A stretch of DNA of 64,000 nucleotides from Setoptus koraiensis (Eukaryota; Arthropoda), in NCBI GenBank assembly GCA_048013815.1, contig CM106586.1:8618001-8682000 (forward strand), given 5' to 3'. The notes beneath the pieces were generated by a model. It made no database searches. It was not told the origin of the DNA and was given only the letters and a program-made list of their open reading frames with translations. Made by a program: the position numbers and the translations under genes. This document shows positions 33,802 through 44,592 of this stretch, in pieces. The stretch's first letter is position 1. Every line of letters starts with the position of its first letter.

Positions 33802-34146
33802 GCGAGTTCTTTTCCGGATTGATTATTGTTTAATCACTTTTTCATTCATCAGATTATGTGCGAAAATTCACCGATTGATTGTAAACATTCGACAGCGCAA
33901 CCGATGACAACTAAACATCAACAAAATCTTTGTAATAAAATCTTTGTAAAGCTCAAGTGGCTGATCGTCAGCGAATAAACACAAACGGAAGAAAGTGACT
34001 CATGGCCGAGATTGATACATAAATCAAGATAAAAGTAATAAAGAAAAAAAAAAGAAAAAACGCTTTCAAACTTGGCGCCATCTCGCCTACGTTAATCAAC
34101 TATGCGAGAGAATTTTTTCGGCTGCATTCTCTTCACATCATCATAT

Positions 34147-34177
<31 letters not shown>

Positions 34178-34672
34178 CCAACAGCAGTGATGCACAGTGT
34201 AGGCAATCAGCGTGAATTATCCATAAGATTCTATGCAGTTGTCTTGTGTGTCTGTTACCAACTGCTCGGCTTACCGGTTGGTGCGTGCGTTCGTGTGCGT
34301 GCGTCAAAACAGTAGAGAAAGAAATGAATGCCTAATGCAAGTGTGAGTGTGACTGTTGGTTGGGGTTTAATAATCTGAGGTTCATTAGCAATAGATATTA
34401 TTGTCACTATCACTATCACCATATATCACTCGTATTACTAATATTATATTATCACTCTGAACACCTATCGATTCGACATTTTAACCCGTCGACATTGGCT
34501 ACCAATCTAACAAACAAACACAAGCACGCTGACAAACAGACGCATTCGTTCTAAACACACACACACACAATTGATATCAATTGCTAGAGAAGATAGTAAA
34601 TTTAAATCTTAATAATATATTTATATTATTAAATCACGGCAAGACAGACATAGAGAGGCTCACAAGTGAAAC
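33802..34672. other. Intergenic, secreted-protein gene to PSMD2
   Basis: Poly(A) signals (AATAAA at 33934-33939), an (AC)n microsatellite (34153-34178), an A-rich run near 34040 and the presumed PSMD2 promoter and leader. No gene seen. Confidence 0.5.
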
Positions 34673-37600
34673 ATGTCGAAGGGAAACAAGGAGCAGGCCG
34701 AAAATGACAAATTGCAGTCGGATCTTCACATGCTCGTTGATGTTGTCAAAGAGGGCCAGCCGGCTTTGGTGCCGCCAGCTCTGGATCAACTGAGATCAAT
34801 TATTAGATCGTCTACCACTTCGATGACATCCGTCCCAAAGCCACTCAAATTCCTTAGAGGCAAATACAATGACTTGAAGGCGGCCCACGGCAGACTCACG
34901 GATGAACAAGTCAAGAGGGACCTGGCGGACATTATTAGTATACTGGCCATGACCATTAGTGAAGATGTTGAAAATGCCAAGCTTAAACAACAAGCGGCTG
35001 CACTTGACGCCACCAAAGGAGACACTAACAGTAAGGCGGCCGCTACCGCCACTGGCAGCACCGATGCTGCTAAAAAGCCGTCGGATTCAACCACAAATGG
35101 CTCAGCAGCACCAACGACAGAATCAACAACCAATGGCAAACAACCTGTTTCCTCGGCGCCTCCGCCCACTGATTCGTCAATTGTGCCACCTACTACCGAT
35201 GTACCTATGGTAACTAGTCCCGCACCTGAACCACCATCGCCTGGGCTCGATCTGACCACCACCAAAAAAGACGCCACTACCACCAGTGGTGCAAAAACAA
35301 CACAAAAATCGGGCGCTTTGTCTGCCGAAGAGGAACCGATCAAGTTATCACAAGATGAATCGTTAGTTTATTTACTTATGGGCAACCTTATTGATATTGG
35401 CTGCTGGGGTCACGAATATGTTCGCCATATTGCCGGCCAAATTGCACAAAAGTGGCAATCAGATGATTGTGATCAAACGCTAAGAGATCAATTACTAAAA
35501 TTAGTCCATCAAATTGTACCCTATAACATGAAACATAATTCAGAATCAGAGGCTGTCGATCTATTAATGGAAATTGAACAATTACCTCTTTTAGAACATT
35601 ATTTAGAAAGCGAAGATGTCTGTCCGCGTGTTTGTTTATACCTAACATCATGCGTACCATACGTAGCCGATCCAGATAATATTACAGCCTTGCGTACAGC
35701 CATTAATATCTTTCTTAAATTCGAAAAGTATTCCGAAGCTCTGCCGGTGGCCATTCAACTTGGCGACAAGCAACTCATCGAGAACATATTGAACTCGTGC
35801 CCGGATCGTGCAGTACAAAAACAAATGGCGTTTCAATTAGGCAGACAACAAATATTGTTGCCTGATGTTTCCCAAGATCTATTGGAACTAATGTCTAACA
35901 CACACTTGAATGAGCACTTCATGAGGCTGGCACGCGAATTGGATATTTTGGAACCAAAGACACCTGATGATATATATAAAACTCATCTTGAAAGTTTAAA
36001 TCGTCCCTCTTTCTCAAGCTCAACTGGTAGCGTTGATTCTGCCCGTGGAAATCTAGCCTCGTCATTTGTGAATGGTTTTGTAAACGCGGGCTTTGGTAAA
36101 GACAAAATCTTGTGCTGCGATGATGGAAACAAATGGCTCCACAGACAAAGGGAACATGGAATGTTGAGTGCTACTGCATCACTTGGTCTCATTCTTCTAT
36201 GGGATGTCGACGGAGGTCTATCAACTATTGACAAGTACCTTTACTCAGGCGAGGACAATATTAAAGCCGGAGCTCTATTGGCTTGCGGTATAATCAGTTG
36301 TGGTGTTCGAAATGAATGTGATCCGGCATACGCGCTTCTACACGATCACATCAACAGTAAATCCAATGCTATGCGTATAGGCGCTATAGTTGGTCTAGGT
36401 TTAGCATATGCCGGCTCAAACAGAAATGATGTCATCAATGTACTTACACCAGTACTTCATGATCCAGCATCTTCATCTGAACTAGTTGGTATCGCTGCAC
36501 TGTCATGTGGTTTAATTGCTGTTGGATCCGGAAATGGTGAGGTCACCTCCAACATAGCTCAAGTTCTTTTAGAAAAGACTGACATTCGCGCCGACGATCC
36601 GTTCGCCCGTTTCCTTCCTCTGGCTCTTGGCCTTTGTTACCTCGGCAAACAAGAGGACGCGGATGCCATTCAAGCCACTCTGGAAGCTGTCGAGAATAAA
36701 GCCTTTAGAGCTATGTCTACAACATTGGTTGATATTTGCGCATATGTAGCCACCGGAAACGTTCTGAAAATCCAACAACTATTGCACATCTGCTCAGAGA
36801 ATATTGATACCTCAAAAGCCACCCCTACGGCCTCTACATCGTCTTCTACTGAGGCAAACACTAATGGAGCTGCAAAAGAGTCCTCAAGTGAAACCGGAGT
36901 GAGACAAGCCATAGCAACTCTAGGTATTGCTCTCATCGCTCTGGCAGAAGATATTAGCTGTGACATGGCCTTCAGAACGTTTGGTCACCTTTTAAGGTAT
37001 GGTGAACCGATGATAAAACGAGCAGTTCCATTGGCCTTAGCATTGATATCAGTTTCTAACGCTAAACTCAACATATTGGAGACATTGAGCAAATTCAGTC
37101 ATGACCCCGACACAGAAGTCGCATGCAATGCTATTTTCGCGATGGGTATCATAGGTGCAGGTACTAACAATGCCCGTTTAGCTACAATGCTTAGGCAGTT
37201 GGCAAGCTTTCATCACAAAGATGCAAATTGTCTATTCATGGTTAGAATAGCCCAGGGACTAACACATTTAGGCAAAGGAACACTAACAATGTCACCATTT
37301 AATTCAGATCGTCATCTTTTGTTTCCAACAGCCATTGCCGGTATACTGGCAGTATTGATGTCATTCTTAGATGTTAAACAAACAATACTCCAAAAATCCC
37401 ACTATCTATTGTATTATTTAACGACTGCAATCCAACCAAGAATGTTGGTTACATTCAATGAAGATTTATCACCATTACCGGTAGACGTGAGAGTTGGACA
37501 AGCAGTAGATGTTGTTGGCCAAGCAGGAAAACCAAAATCTATAACAGGCTTCCAGACTCACACCACACCTGTATTGCTGGGACCTGGTGAGAGAGCAGAG

Positions 37601-37696
37601 TTAGCTACCGACGAATATATAGCTCTGACACCCATAATGGAAGGTTTTGTCATTCTGAGAAAGAATCCAGACGCAACCGAGGCGACCACTTCCTGA
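34673..37696 (+). CDS. PSMD2: 26S proteasome regulatory subunit RPN1/PSMD2
   Basis: 1007 residues in one exon. [20 protein letters not shown] and [17 protein letters not shown] are N-terminal landmarks. [60 protein letters not shown] and the proteasome/cyclosome repeats ([27 protein letters not shown]) follow. The protein ends [19 protein letters not shown] and [10 protein letters not shown]. Rpn1 is the base-subcomplex scaffold that docks ubiquitin receptors and Ubp6. It is about 100 residues longer than human PSMD2. A low-complexity Thr/Ser/Ala/Pro insert of roughly 120 residues (about 105-225) splits the N-terminal helices. A second Ser/Thr/Ala/Asn stretch (near 715-745) replaces the Lys/Glu/Asp-rich loop of vertebrates. 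AATAAA at 37732-37737. Confidence 0.97.
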   Translation: MSKGNKEQAENDKLQSDLHMLVDVVKEGQPALVPPALDQLRSIIRSSTTSMTSVPKPLKFLRGKYNDLKAAHGRLTDEQVKRDLADIISILAMTISEDVENAKLKQQAAALDATKGDTNSKAAATATGSTDAAKKPSDSTTNGSAAPTTESTTNGKQPVSSAPPPTDSSIVPPTTDVPMVTSPAPEPPSPGLDLTTTKKDATTTSGAKTTQKSGALSAEEEPIKLSQDESLVYLLMGNLIDIGCWGHEYVRHIAGQIAQKWQSDDCDQTLRDQLLKLVHQIVPYNMKHNSESEAVDLLMEIEQLPLLEHYLESEDVCPRVCLYLTSCVPYVADPDNITALRTAINIFLKFEKYSEALPVAIQLGDKQLIENILNSCPDRAVQKQMAFQLGRQQILLPDVSQDLLELMSNTHLNEHFMRLARELDILEPKTPDDIYKTHLESLNRPSFSSSTGSVDSARGNLASSFVNGFVNAGFGKDKILCCDDGNKWLHRQREHGMLSATASLGLILLWDVDGGLSTIDKYLYSGEDNIKAGALLACGIISCGVRNECDPAYALLHDHINSKSNAMRIGAIVGLGLAYAGSNRNDVINVLTPVLHDPASSSELVGIAALSCGLIAVGSGNGEVTSNIAQVLLEKTDIRADDPFARFLPLALGLCYLGKQEDADAIQATLEAVENKAFRAMSTTLVDICAYVATGNVLKIQQLLHICSENIDTSKATPTASTSSSTEANTNGAAKESSSETGVRQAIATLGIALIALAEDISCDMAFRTFGHLLRYGEPMIKRAVPLALALISVSNAKLNILETLSKFSHDPDTEVACNAIFAMGIIGAGTNNARLATMLRQLASFHHKDANCLFMVRIAQGLTHLGKGTLTMSPFNSDRHLLFPTAIAGILAVLMSFLDVKQTILQKSHYLLYYLTTAIQPRMLVTFNEDLSPLPVDVRVGQAVDVVGQAGKPKSITGFQTHTTPVLLGPGERAELATDEYIALTPIMEGFVILRKNPDATEATTS

Positions 37697-39120
37697 AAAC
37701 TCTCATTTCTAGCCAATGTAACTTGATAATTAATAAAACAAAATAAGAAAATGTAAAATAAATATTTGTATTGCAAGTATAACAATGTGTCTGTGGCTGT
37801 TGGTGGTTGAGCAGTGCGGCTGTTGCTATTGATGGTTGAGCTGCGGTTATTGTGATGCAATGGCAAGCCTCAAAGAATGGAGAGAGAAAGAGAAAATGCA
37901 TCTTGGCGATATCGTTTTCGATTGAGCGATAGAGAATCGCCTGTTAATGATGTATGATTTCGTAGATGTCAAGGTAAAAAAGTGTTTGTAAACAAACAAA
38001 AAATCTGTTTCCTTGTTTATTGGGCGCTAGTTCGATTCGAAGTTACTTAGGACTGATGAGTTCGGAGCGAACTTATAAAGTTAGTGGTTGAGTGGTGCGA
38101 ATAGGCTGTATTGCGCAGCTTTTGTGATTAATCTGGCGCAACAATGCCATCAGCGCATGCTTAGAAGTAGTTGAAAAGAAAATTGAATTTTATACTTGGC
38201 GCCAAAGTGAACACGTACACAGACGCACAGACAGACAGACAATTGGCGAACAATAGGCGGGCCGAAACAAGGCACAGTGTGGAAAGAATTTTTGTGCTGT
38301 GTCCATGATAGACTGTACTCAACTAGCAACTAGCACTGGTACAGTCTGTACTAACTAGCGCTGGTACAGTCACTAGTACAGTGGAGTGCAGCAGCAGCAG
38401 CATTAGCATTGGGCTGTTGTTGGTCGCGGATAGGAGCAGTGGCATCAGCATCATCGCAAGTACGTAAATGTGTACAGCGGCGGCAGCAGCAGCAGCAGTG
38501 TGCGCACAGTGAAGTGTGAAAATTTCAACTGCAAGACAAACAGACACACGCACACACAATAGTTTGTGGCATTCAATTGGCTACGAACAATTTCAAACGC
38601 ACAGGCAGACAGTCACAAGACGGCGACTGTGCTCAGTTTGCAGCGAGTGTTGTTGTGAGGTCGAATAGTGTTAAAAAATTGACAATCCTCTTCTTTATAA
38701 ATAATTAATAATTAAATCACACTTACCTTTCGCAACCTTACACACAGTTTACGTACACACATTGTAGCCCCATTATACGTTATTGTGCGTAGAGCCCGGC
38801 GTCGGCCAATGAATTTCCAGTAGTTTCGATCGGTGAGTCAATCGGCCAATACTGAGACTGATCACACTGACTGTTCGTCAGATTCGAGCGAACGAGTATC
38901 ACACACACACACACACACACACACACATCATCATCATCATCAGGCAGCACCTTGTTGCACCGGCACCATTATCGCCATTATTGCCATTATTGTGGTCATC
39001 GGTTATCCCAGTCCCGGCGAATTGAGGCTCTTCAACAGGCAACCACCGTGCGCATCAATTCTACACACACACGTAATACACAATTAAATAGTATCAACAA
39101 CAACAACAACAACAACAACC
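37697..39120. other. Intergenic and NRF1 leader
   Basis: Contains CAG-type triplets (38388-38500), an (AC)n then (ATC)n run (38901-38941), the leader module shared with PGD (about 38885-39045) and a (CAA)n run just before the NRF1 start. No gene seen. Confidence 0.5.
38885..39045 (+). promoter_or_regulatory. Leader module shared with PGD, copy 1 (upstream of NRF1)
   Basis: CACCTTGTTGCACCGGCAC at 38948-38966 recurs exactly, in sense orientation, upstream of PGD (42162-42180, minus strand). Flanking similarity covers a GAGTATCA plus AC/ATC-rich part before it and TCAACAG-CAA after it. It ends about 75 nt before the NRF1 start. Confidence 0.7.
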
Positions 39121-40425
39121 ATGTCCTCCGATGATCTCTCCGACGGCGATCCAACAATTGATTCCGATGGCGACGACGCCAGCAACGACGGCGACCTCAT
39201 GTACGCGGGCCAGGACGAGGCCATTGCCACACTGGCAGCCACAGGCCTGTACACGAGCCCGGTGGGCATTGCGGCCGGCATGGCCATTGCCTCTGGTTCT
39301 AAGAAGCGAAAACGAAATCATTCATTTGAAACAAATCCATCTATTAGGAAACGTCAACAAACGCGGTTATTGCGCCGATTAAAAGCAACGATTGATGAAT
39401 ACACAACTAGGGTGGGTCAACAGGCTATTGTATTAGTGGTGACGCCACAAAAATCACAAAACAATTTTAAAGTGTTCGGAGCAAAACCGCTGGAGAACGT
39501 TGTCAGATCATGCAAGCAAGTCATTATGAACGAATTAGATAATTGTTTAGCCCAACAAGCTCCACCGCCAGTCAAAGGTGACTCATCAAAGCACGAGCTA
39601 CCCCCATTAGTTGTAGATGGCATACCAACACCCGTGGAAAAAATGACTCAAGCTCAATTGAGAGCCTTCATACCACTGATGCTGAAATATTCCACAGGCC
39701 GCGGAAAACCAGGCTGGGGCAAGGAGTCCACTAGGCCGCCCTGGTGGCCGGAGGGTCTGCCTTGGGCCAACGTCAGGAGTGACGCCAGAAGCGATGACGA
39801 TAAGCTAAAGGTGGGAAATGTGCGTATTATCATATTTTATATCACTATTGTTGCTCTCACACTATTTCACTGTTGCCCAACACTCTTGCCAGAGTGCAAA
39901 CCAACATCACATTGTTGCTCTAACCAACTCACCATTTTCTCCCTCTCTCCATATTTTTTCCCTCTTATTTGTATTTCACTTGCTGTTATCACACTGCCGC
40001 ATATTGTCGCATATTGTCGCCTATTGCCGCCTATCGCCGCCTATCGCCGCCTATTGCAGATATCGTGGACGCACGCGCTTAGGCAAATCGTTACCAACTG
40101 TTACGAGTATCACGGTCGCCAGGATCTTTTACCTGCATTCTCAGAAGAAGACGAAAAGAAGATTTCAACTGTTATTACAACCTCAGCCAACTCAACTTCC
40201 CATAGTAAAGATAAAATCATTTATACACAAAACCTTCAACATTATGCACCAACTGTGGTTCAAACTATTCAGAATCCAGATGGATCCATATCTCTAGCGA
40301 ACACTGATGGAACCATTTCCTTAGTTCAGCTAGATCCTAACATGGGTGTTATTACACTGCCCGATGGTACGCAAGCTCAAGCGATGTTTATTCTTGATAC
40401 ACCTCCTGAAAATCAACAAATGTAA
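39121..40425 (+). CDS. NRF1: Nuclear respiratory factor 1 / erect wing transcription factor
   Basis: Two exons, 39121-39810 and 40060-40425, give 351 residues. The N-terminus is acidic and Ser-rich. SKKRKRNHSFETNPSIRKRQ is the basic nuclear-localisation and dimerisation start of the conserved region. TRLLRRLKATIDEYTTRVGQ and WWPEGLPWANVRSDARSDD are DNA-binding-domain landmarks. The join K-L-K / I-S-W-T-H-A-L-R restores the conserved ...WANVRSD...(S)WTQALR order. A short activation region with VVQTIQNPDGSISL follows. NRF1 binds GC-rich palindromic promoter sites of nuclear mitochondrial-function genes. The protein is about 150 residues shorter than human NRF1 at the C-terminus. The 249-bp intron is a multiple of three with no in-frame stop, so reading through it stays in frame. 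Confidence 0.93.
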   Translation: MSSDDLSDGDPTIDSDGDDASNDGDLMYAGQDEAIATLAATGLYTSPVGIAAGMAIASGSKKRKRNHSFETNPSIRKRQQTRLLRRLKATIDEYTTRVGQQAIVLVVTPQKSQNNFKVFGAKPLENVVRSCKQVIMNELDNCLAQQAPPPVKGDSSKHELPPLVVDGIPTPVEKMTQAQLRAFIPLMLKYSTGRGKPGWGKESTRPPWWPEGLPWANVRSDARSDDDKLKVGNVRIIIFYITIVALTLFHCCPTLLPECKPTSHCCSNQLTIFSLSPYFFPLICISLAVITLPHIVAYCRLLPPIAAYRRLLQISWTHALRQIVTNCYEYHGRQDLLPAFSEEDEKKISTVITTSANSTSHSKDKIIYTQNLQHYAPTVVQTIQNPDGSISLANTDGTISLVQLDPNMGVITLPDGTQAQAMFILDTPPENQQM

Positions 40426-40613
40426 TTTAATCCATCACCATGTGTCGATCAATGTTGTAAATATATTCTTATAAAAAACACACACACACACATACAAGTA
40501 ATAATTATCAATGAAATAACTTAAAATTCAAGCAGATACTCAAGTGCTTCGCAGCTTTTAAATCCCAATTTTTTTTATTGCTCACTTATATTGCACCCGA
40601 TATGATAATTGAT
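40426..40613. terminator. Convergent 3' ends of NRF1 and PGD
   Basis: 188 bp between the two stop codons, with an AC-rich stretch (40480-40498). TTTATT at 40574-40579 gives AATAAA on the minus strand, 35 nt after the PGD stop. Confidence 0.5.
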
Positions 40614-42056
40614 TCAAGCATTATAACTAGAAGCTGACACATTTCCACCACGCCCTGTCCAATTAGTGTGAATGTGCTCCCCGGGCTTTGACAGTAACTC
40701 GTAAGTGTGGGCACCAAAATAGTCTCGTTGAGCCTGAATGAGATTAGCGGGGAGAAAATCAGAGCGATAACCATCATAAAACGCCAATGCAGTGCTAAAT
40801 GCAGGCGTCGGAATGCCTTTCATCACGGCTTCGGCAATTGTTGTGCGCCAGCTTGTTTGACACTTGTCAATTTCAGCTTTGAAGAAGTCGTCCAGCAACA
40901 AGTTGGTCAGGTTGGAGTTCTTCTCAAATGCTAATTTTATGTTTCCTAAAAAGACACTTCTGATAATGCAGCCGCCCCTCCACATGAGGGCTATGCTACC
41001 ATAGTTGAGACTCCAGTTGAATTGTTTGGCCGCTTGACGTAGAAGCATAAAGCCTTGAGCGTAAGACACTATCTTGGATGCGTATAGAGCTTTTCTGACA
41101 TGTTCGATAAATTCAGCCTTGTTTATGTTGACTTTTGCGTCCTTGGGACCCGACAGAACCTTGCTGGCTTGAACTCTTTCCTGTTTGAGAGCCGACAAAA
41201 ACCTAGCAAAAACAGATTCACCAATGAGAGTTACTGGCATTCCGAATTCCAAAGCGGCAACAGCTGTCCACTTGCCAGTACCTTTCTGGCCAGCAGAATC
41301 AAGTATCTTGCTGACAAGCGCTTCGCCGTCGCCATCGTTGTGTAGCATAATGTCTCTGGTTATCTCAATGAGGAATGAATCAAGTTCGGTTTTGTTCCAC
41401 GCGTCGAAGATGTGACCTATCTCTTGGTGGCTCAAGTTGAGGCCAGCCTTAAGCAAGTGGTAAGCTTCACAGATGAGTTGCATGTCTCCGTACTCGATAC
41501 CGTTGTGTACCATCTTGACGAAATGACCGGAGCCGTCGTTGCCGATCCAGTCGCAGCAGGGTTGCCCGTCTACTTTTGCGGCCACACTTTGAAAGATATC
41601 TTTTATGGCGGGCCAAGCCTGACTGTTTCCGCCGGGCATCAATGACGGTCCGTACCTGGCACCCTCTTCGCCACCGCTAACTCCCGAACCGACAAACAGA
41701 ATGCCCTTGTCTGCCAGACCCTTACATCTTCGTTGTGAGTCTACATATTCGGAGTTTCCTCCATCGATTATGATGTCGCCCTTCTCGAGAAGAGGTACGA
41801 GTTTATCGATGAAATCATCGACGGCGGAGCCAGCCTTGACCAGGAGCATAACACGTCGTGGCTTCTTCAGTTTGGAGACCATTTCGGAGAGGCTGTGCGC
41901 TCCTATCACTTTGGTTCCCTTGGCCTCGTTTGCGAGAAATTGATCGACTTTTTCCGTTGTTCTATTGTAGGCACAAACGATGAATCCGTGATCGTCCATG
42001 TTCAGAATAAGATTTTGGCCCATAACGGCCAGACCAATGAGGGCAATGTCGGCCAT
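40614..42056 (-). CDS. PGD: 6-phosphogluconate dehydrogenase, decarboxylating
   Basis: 480 residues from the family start MADIALIGLAVMGQNLILNM at 42056. The frame stays open 40 codons further upstream, but that text is leader sequence. NADP-binding GLAVMGQN and NRTTEKV, the MLLVKAG hinge, GSGVSGGEEGARYGPSLMPG, and the catalytic segment GSGHFVKMVHNGIEYGDM (Lys, His-Asn, Glu) are all present. IYA-type substrate contacts are also present, and the protein ends in the nucleotide-covering tail (HTNWTGRGGNVSASSYNA). It performs the third step of the oxidative pentose phosphate pathway, making ribulose-5-phosphate, CO2 and NADPH in the cytosol. Single exon. A leader module shared with NRF1 lies 45-170 nt upstream. 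Confidence 0.97.
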   Translation of the reverse strand: MADIALIGLAVMGQNLILNMDDHGFIVCAYNRTTEKVDQFLANEAKGTKVIGAHSLSEMVSKLKKPRRVMLLVKAGSAVDDFIDKLVPLLEKGDIIIDGGNSEYVDSQRRCKGLADKGILFVGSGVSGGEEGARYGPSLMPGGNSQAWPAIKDIFQSVAAKVDGQPCCDWIGNDGSGHFVKMVHNGIEYGDMQLICEAYHLLKAGLNLSHQEIGHIFDAWNKTELDSFLIEITRDIMLHNDGDGEALVSKILDSAGQKGTGKWTAVAALEFGMPVTLIGESVFARFLSALKQERVQASKVLSGPKDAKVNINKAEFIEHVRKALYASKIVSYAQGFMLLRQAAKQFNWSLNYGSIALMWRGGCIIRSVFLGNIKLAFEKNSNLTNLLLDDFFKAEIDKCQTSWRTTIAEAVMKGIPTPAFSTALAFYDGYRSDFLPANLIQAQRDYFGAHTYELLSKPGEHIHTNWTGRGGNVSASSYNA

Positions 42057-44592
42057 GTTGTGATATTGACTTGGTTGTGATAGATATGTGGTGATGTAAT
42101 TGTCTGTTGAGGAGCGGCGCGATACACCCAAATTACTAGTGATGATAATAAAATAATGATAGTGCCGGTGCAACAAGGTGGCTGATGATATGTGTGTGCG
42201 TCTGATACTTGCTCTTGGCTGGATGATACTTGCTCTCGGCTGGAAAGTCTCTCTGTAAATGAGAGTCTCAACAATATTGAGTCAATATAAAGTGTTGTTA
42301 CGTGTGTGTGGCAAAGGCGACGGCGTGATTTAATTTAAGGTGGACGTAGCGCACTCTCACTTGTCAGCTCACCGGGTGCCGAGTGCCTTTTGCGTGCGCA
42401 CCATACGAAGAGTACGCCCTCTGCGGGCAGCCCGCACACGCCGCACACCTTGGCGAGCAATGTTGACTTTTGCACTGACAGCGTTTATCCGAGTGACAAG
42501 TGCGGCGCCGTTTAGGCAACGACCACGGCGAGAGTGTCGCCGAGCGAGCGAGCGATGGGGAGCGAGAGTTTACGAGGAAGTTTTTTTTCTCGTGTCGAGG
42601 CACCAACAGTGACTGTTTGTGTTGAACAGAGACAAAAACAGAGACAAAAACAGAGACACGAACAGAGACGCGAACAGAGACACGAACAGAGACAGTGACG
42701 GAGAGACGACGCGGTCGCTGCGTTGTTTTCCTGTTTCATCCGACCGTTGATAAAGGGTGACAGTTCGTCATCTGACAGCGCGCTCTGAGCGGCCTTGCGT
42801 TCGGTTGTCCTCGGCGAGATATTGCACAGCGAGTCACAATGAAACGCACTGTGCAGGCTGTCAGTTCGTTTGACCGACTATTGGCCGACACCCTCCCCTG
42901 TGATAATATTACAATAATAATAGTGACACTGTTAACTGTTGGCGCCCTCGCTTGGGCGCACACTCAATCACGACATGAGTATGAGTGTCGTGTGCCATAC
43001 CGACAAATGCGAAAGAGTGAAACGAGTGAACAGGAGAAAAATGCATTCACGATCACCGATCAATTGGTCGCCGACGGCCGCCAATGGCGCGACTGTTTCG
43101 GGACAGGAAGTGAGCCGACACAATGTGTTCGCACACAATGGCACATACTGTAACAATAGCTCAATTCTCTGACAACGTTCTCTGACTTTGTGAAACTGCC
43201 GCCTCTGCCTGCCGCCTGTACCTGCCGCCTGTACCTGCCGCCAGGTTCTTGATCTTGAACTGGGACATCGCAACTCGCCCGTGGCCTACGGGCCGTAGGT
43301 GAGCTCCCGAGCCGATTCTGGCAATGCGATTGGGCGATATTTTGATTGAACGTACCGAGACAAGTGGCATGAATGACAGTGCGCGATGCTGGCATGGCCA
43401 CAGTCGGTGATCACGGCAGAGGCGAGTGACTTGTGCGAGCGCCACACGAGATGCCAACACTGATTGTTCGTGACAACATAAACTGTGCCAGCGCAACAGA
43501 TTAATTATCTCGCAATCGCTACTTGCCTAGTGTCGCATAATAGTAATAATGCATACATAATGCACCCGATAATTAGCTAATTAATTTTGCGTGGGCGGCA
43601 TAGAACATAATTTTATTCTATCCAGTTGTGACAATGGTTGTAAATAGTCTGTTTATCTGGCGTCACTGGACTGTTGCATGCCAACATTTATCACAACATC
43701 GCGACATGTTGCAAGTTGCGAGAGGCGCCCGATCTCTATATCGGCTCGATGGTGCGATAATCTCCATCTCTCGACAGTCGCTCGTCACTGCACTGTGTAG
43801 TCTACACACCACACAGCAACCAGGCCAATAGTATGGACAAAAGATTATGTTGTGACACAAATGATACAAACAAAACGATCAAAGGTATCGTGTAGATCAT
43901 GTGTCTGTCACCGAGAAGTAGCGTGAGTCTAGCGCAGCACCGTGCACTGTATCAGTGCATGTGTCACCATTGGATGAGAGCAACAATTGGATTAGGGCAA
44001 CAAGTTTGCCACTGGTCGTTTGTTCTCGTCACCTGTCAATCGGACAATTTTTGTTGCTTGATTCTCTAAAAACTTTCATCAGCTGCTGCCACTTCTTCCC
44101 GGGATTTTTGCTTGATTGTCTTGAATGGAAGCTTTCGTTGTTGCCTGTCAGAGAGCTGTATTCTGACAATTTGTTAGTCAGAATTTCTGACAGGCAACGA
44201 CTGGTTGCACTGTTCACAATGTTTGTTTACATGTCGGCGGCGGCCAATGTGCGCGTACGACAACGCGTGCTTGCCATTGTTTATAGTGACTGTTTACAGT
44301 TTGCGAGTGACCAGTTGAGCAGGGTCGTTGTAACTGTCAGCTGTTGCTCAAGAGGGCTCCGTTTGCATGCAATCAAACCGGCGCATTGTTATTGTTTGTC
44401 GCCTTGTATTGAAACTGGCCCTGGTCTGTTGATTGCGGTCGATTTTCAGTCAGTATTTACAATTATTAATAATATTAATATCTAAACTAATATATAATAT
44501 TAATTATCTCTTACAAGCTACTGTTAGCTTTGTATCAATAGCAAAAGAAATCACTGAATCACTGCACAAGCAACAGTAATCTCAGAGCCAGC
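42057..44592. other. Intergenic between PGD and the caspase gene
   Basis: Holds the PGD leader, short tandem units such as ACAGAGACAAAA (42625-42700) and CTGCCGCCTGTAC (43200-43250), and the presumed caspase promoter. No gene supported; open frames here are short and lack recognisable content. Confidence 0.45.
42100..42225 (-). promoter_or_regulatory. Leader module shared with NRF1, copy 2 (upstream of PGD)
   Basis: Minus-strand copy of the 19-bp core (42162-42180) with flanking similarity on both sides, in sense orientation for PGD. Confidence 0.7.

Noticed and set aside
42057-42176. N-terminal extension of 6-phosphogluconate dehydrogenase
   Set aside because: The 40 extra codons coincide with the leader module shared with NRF1; the family start is at 42056.
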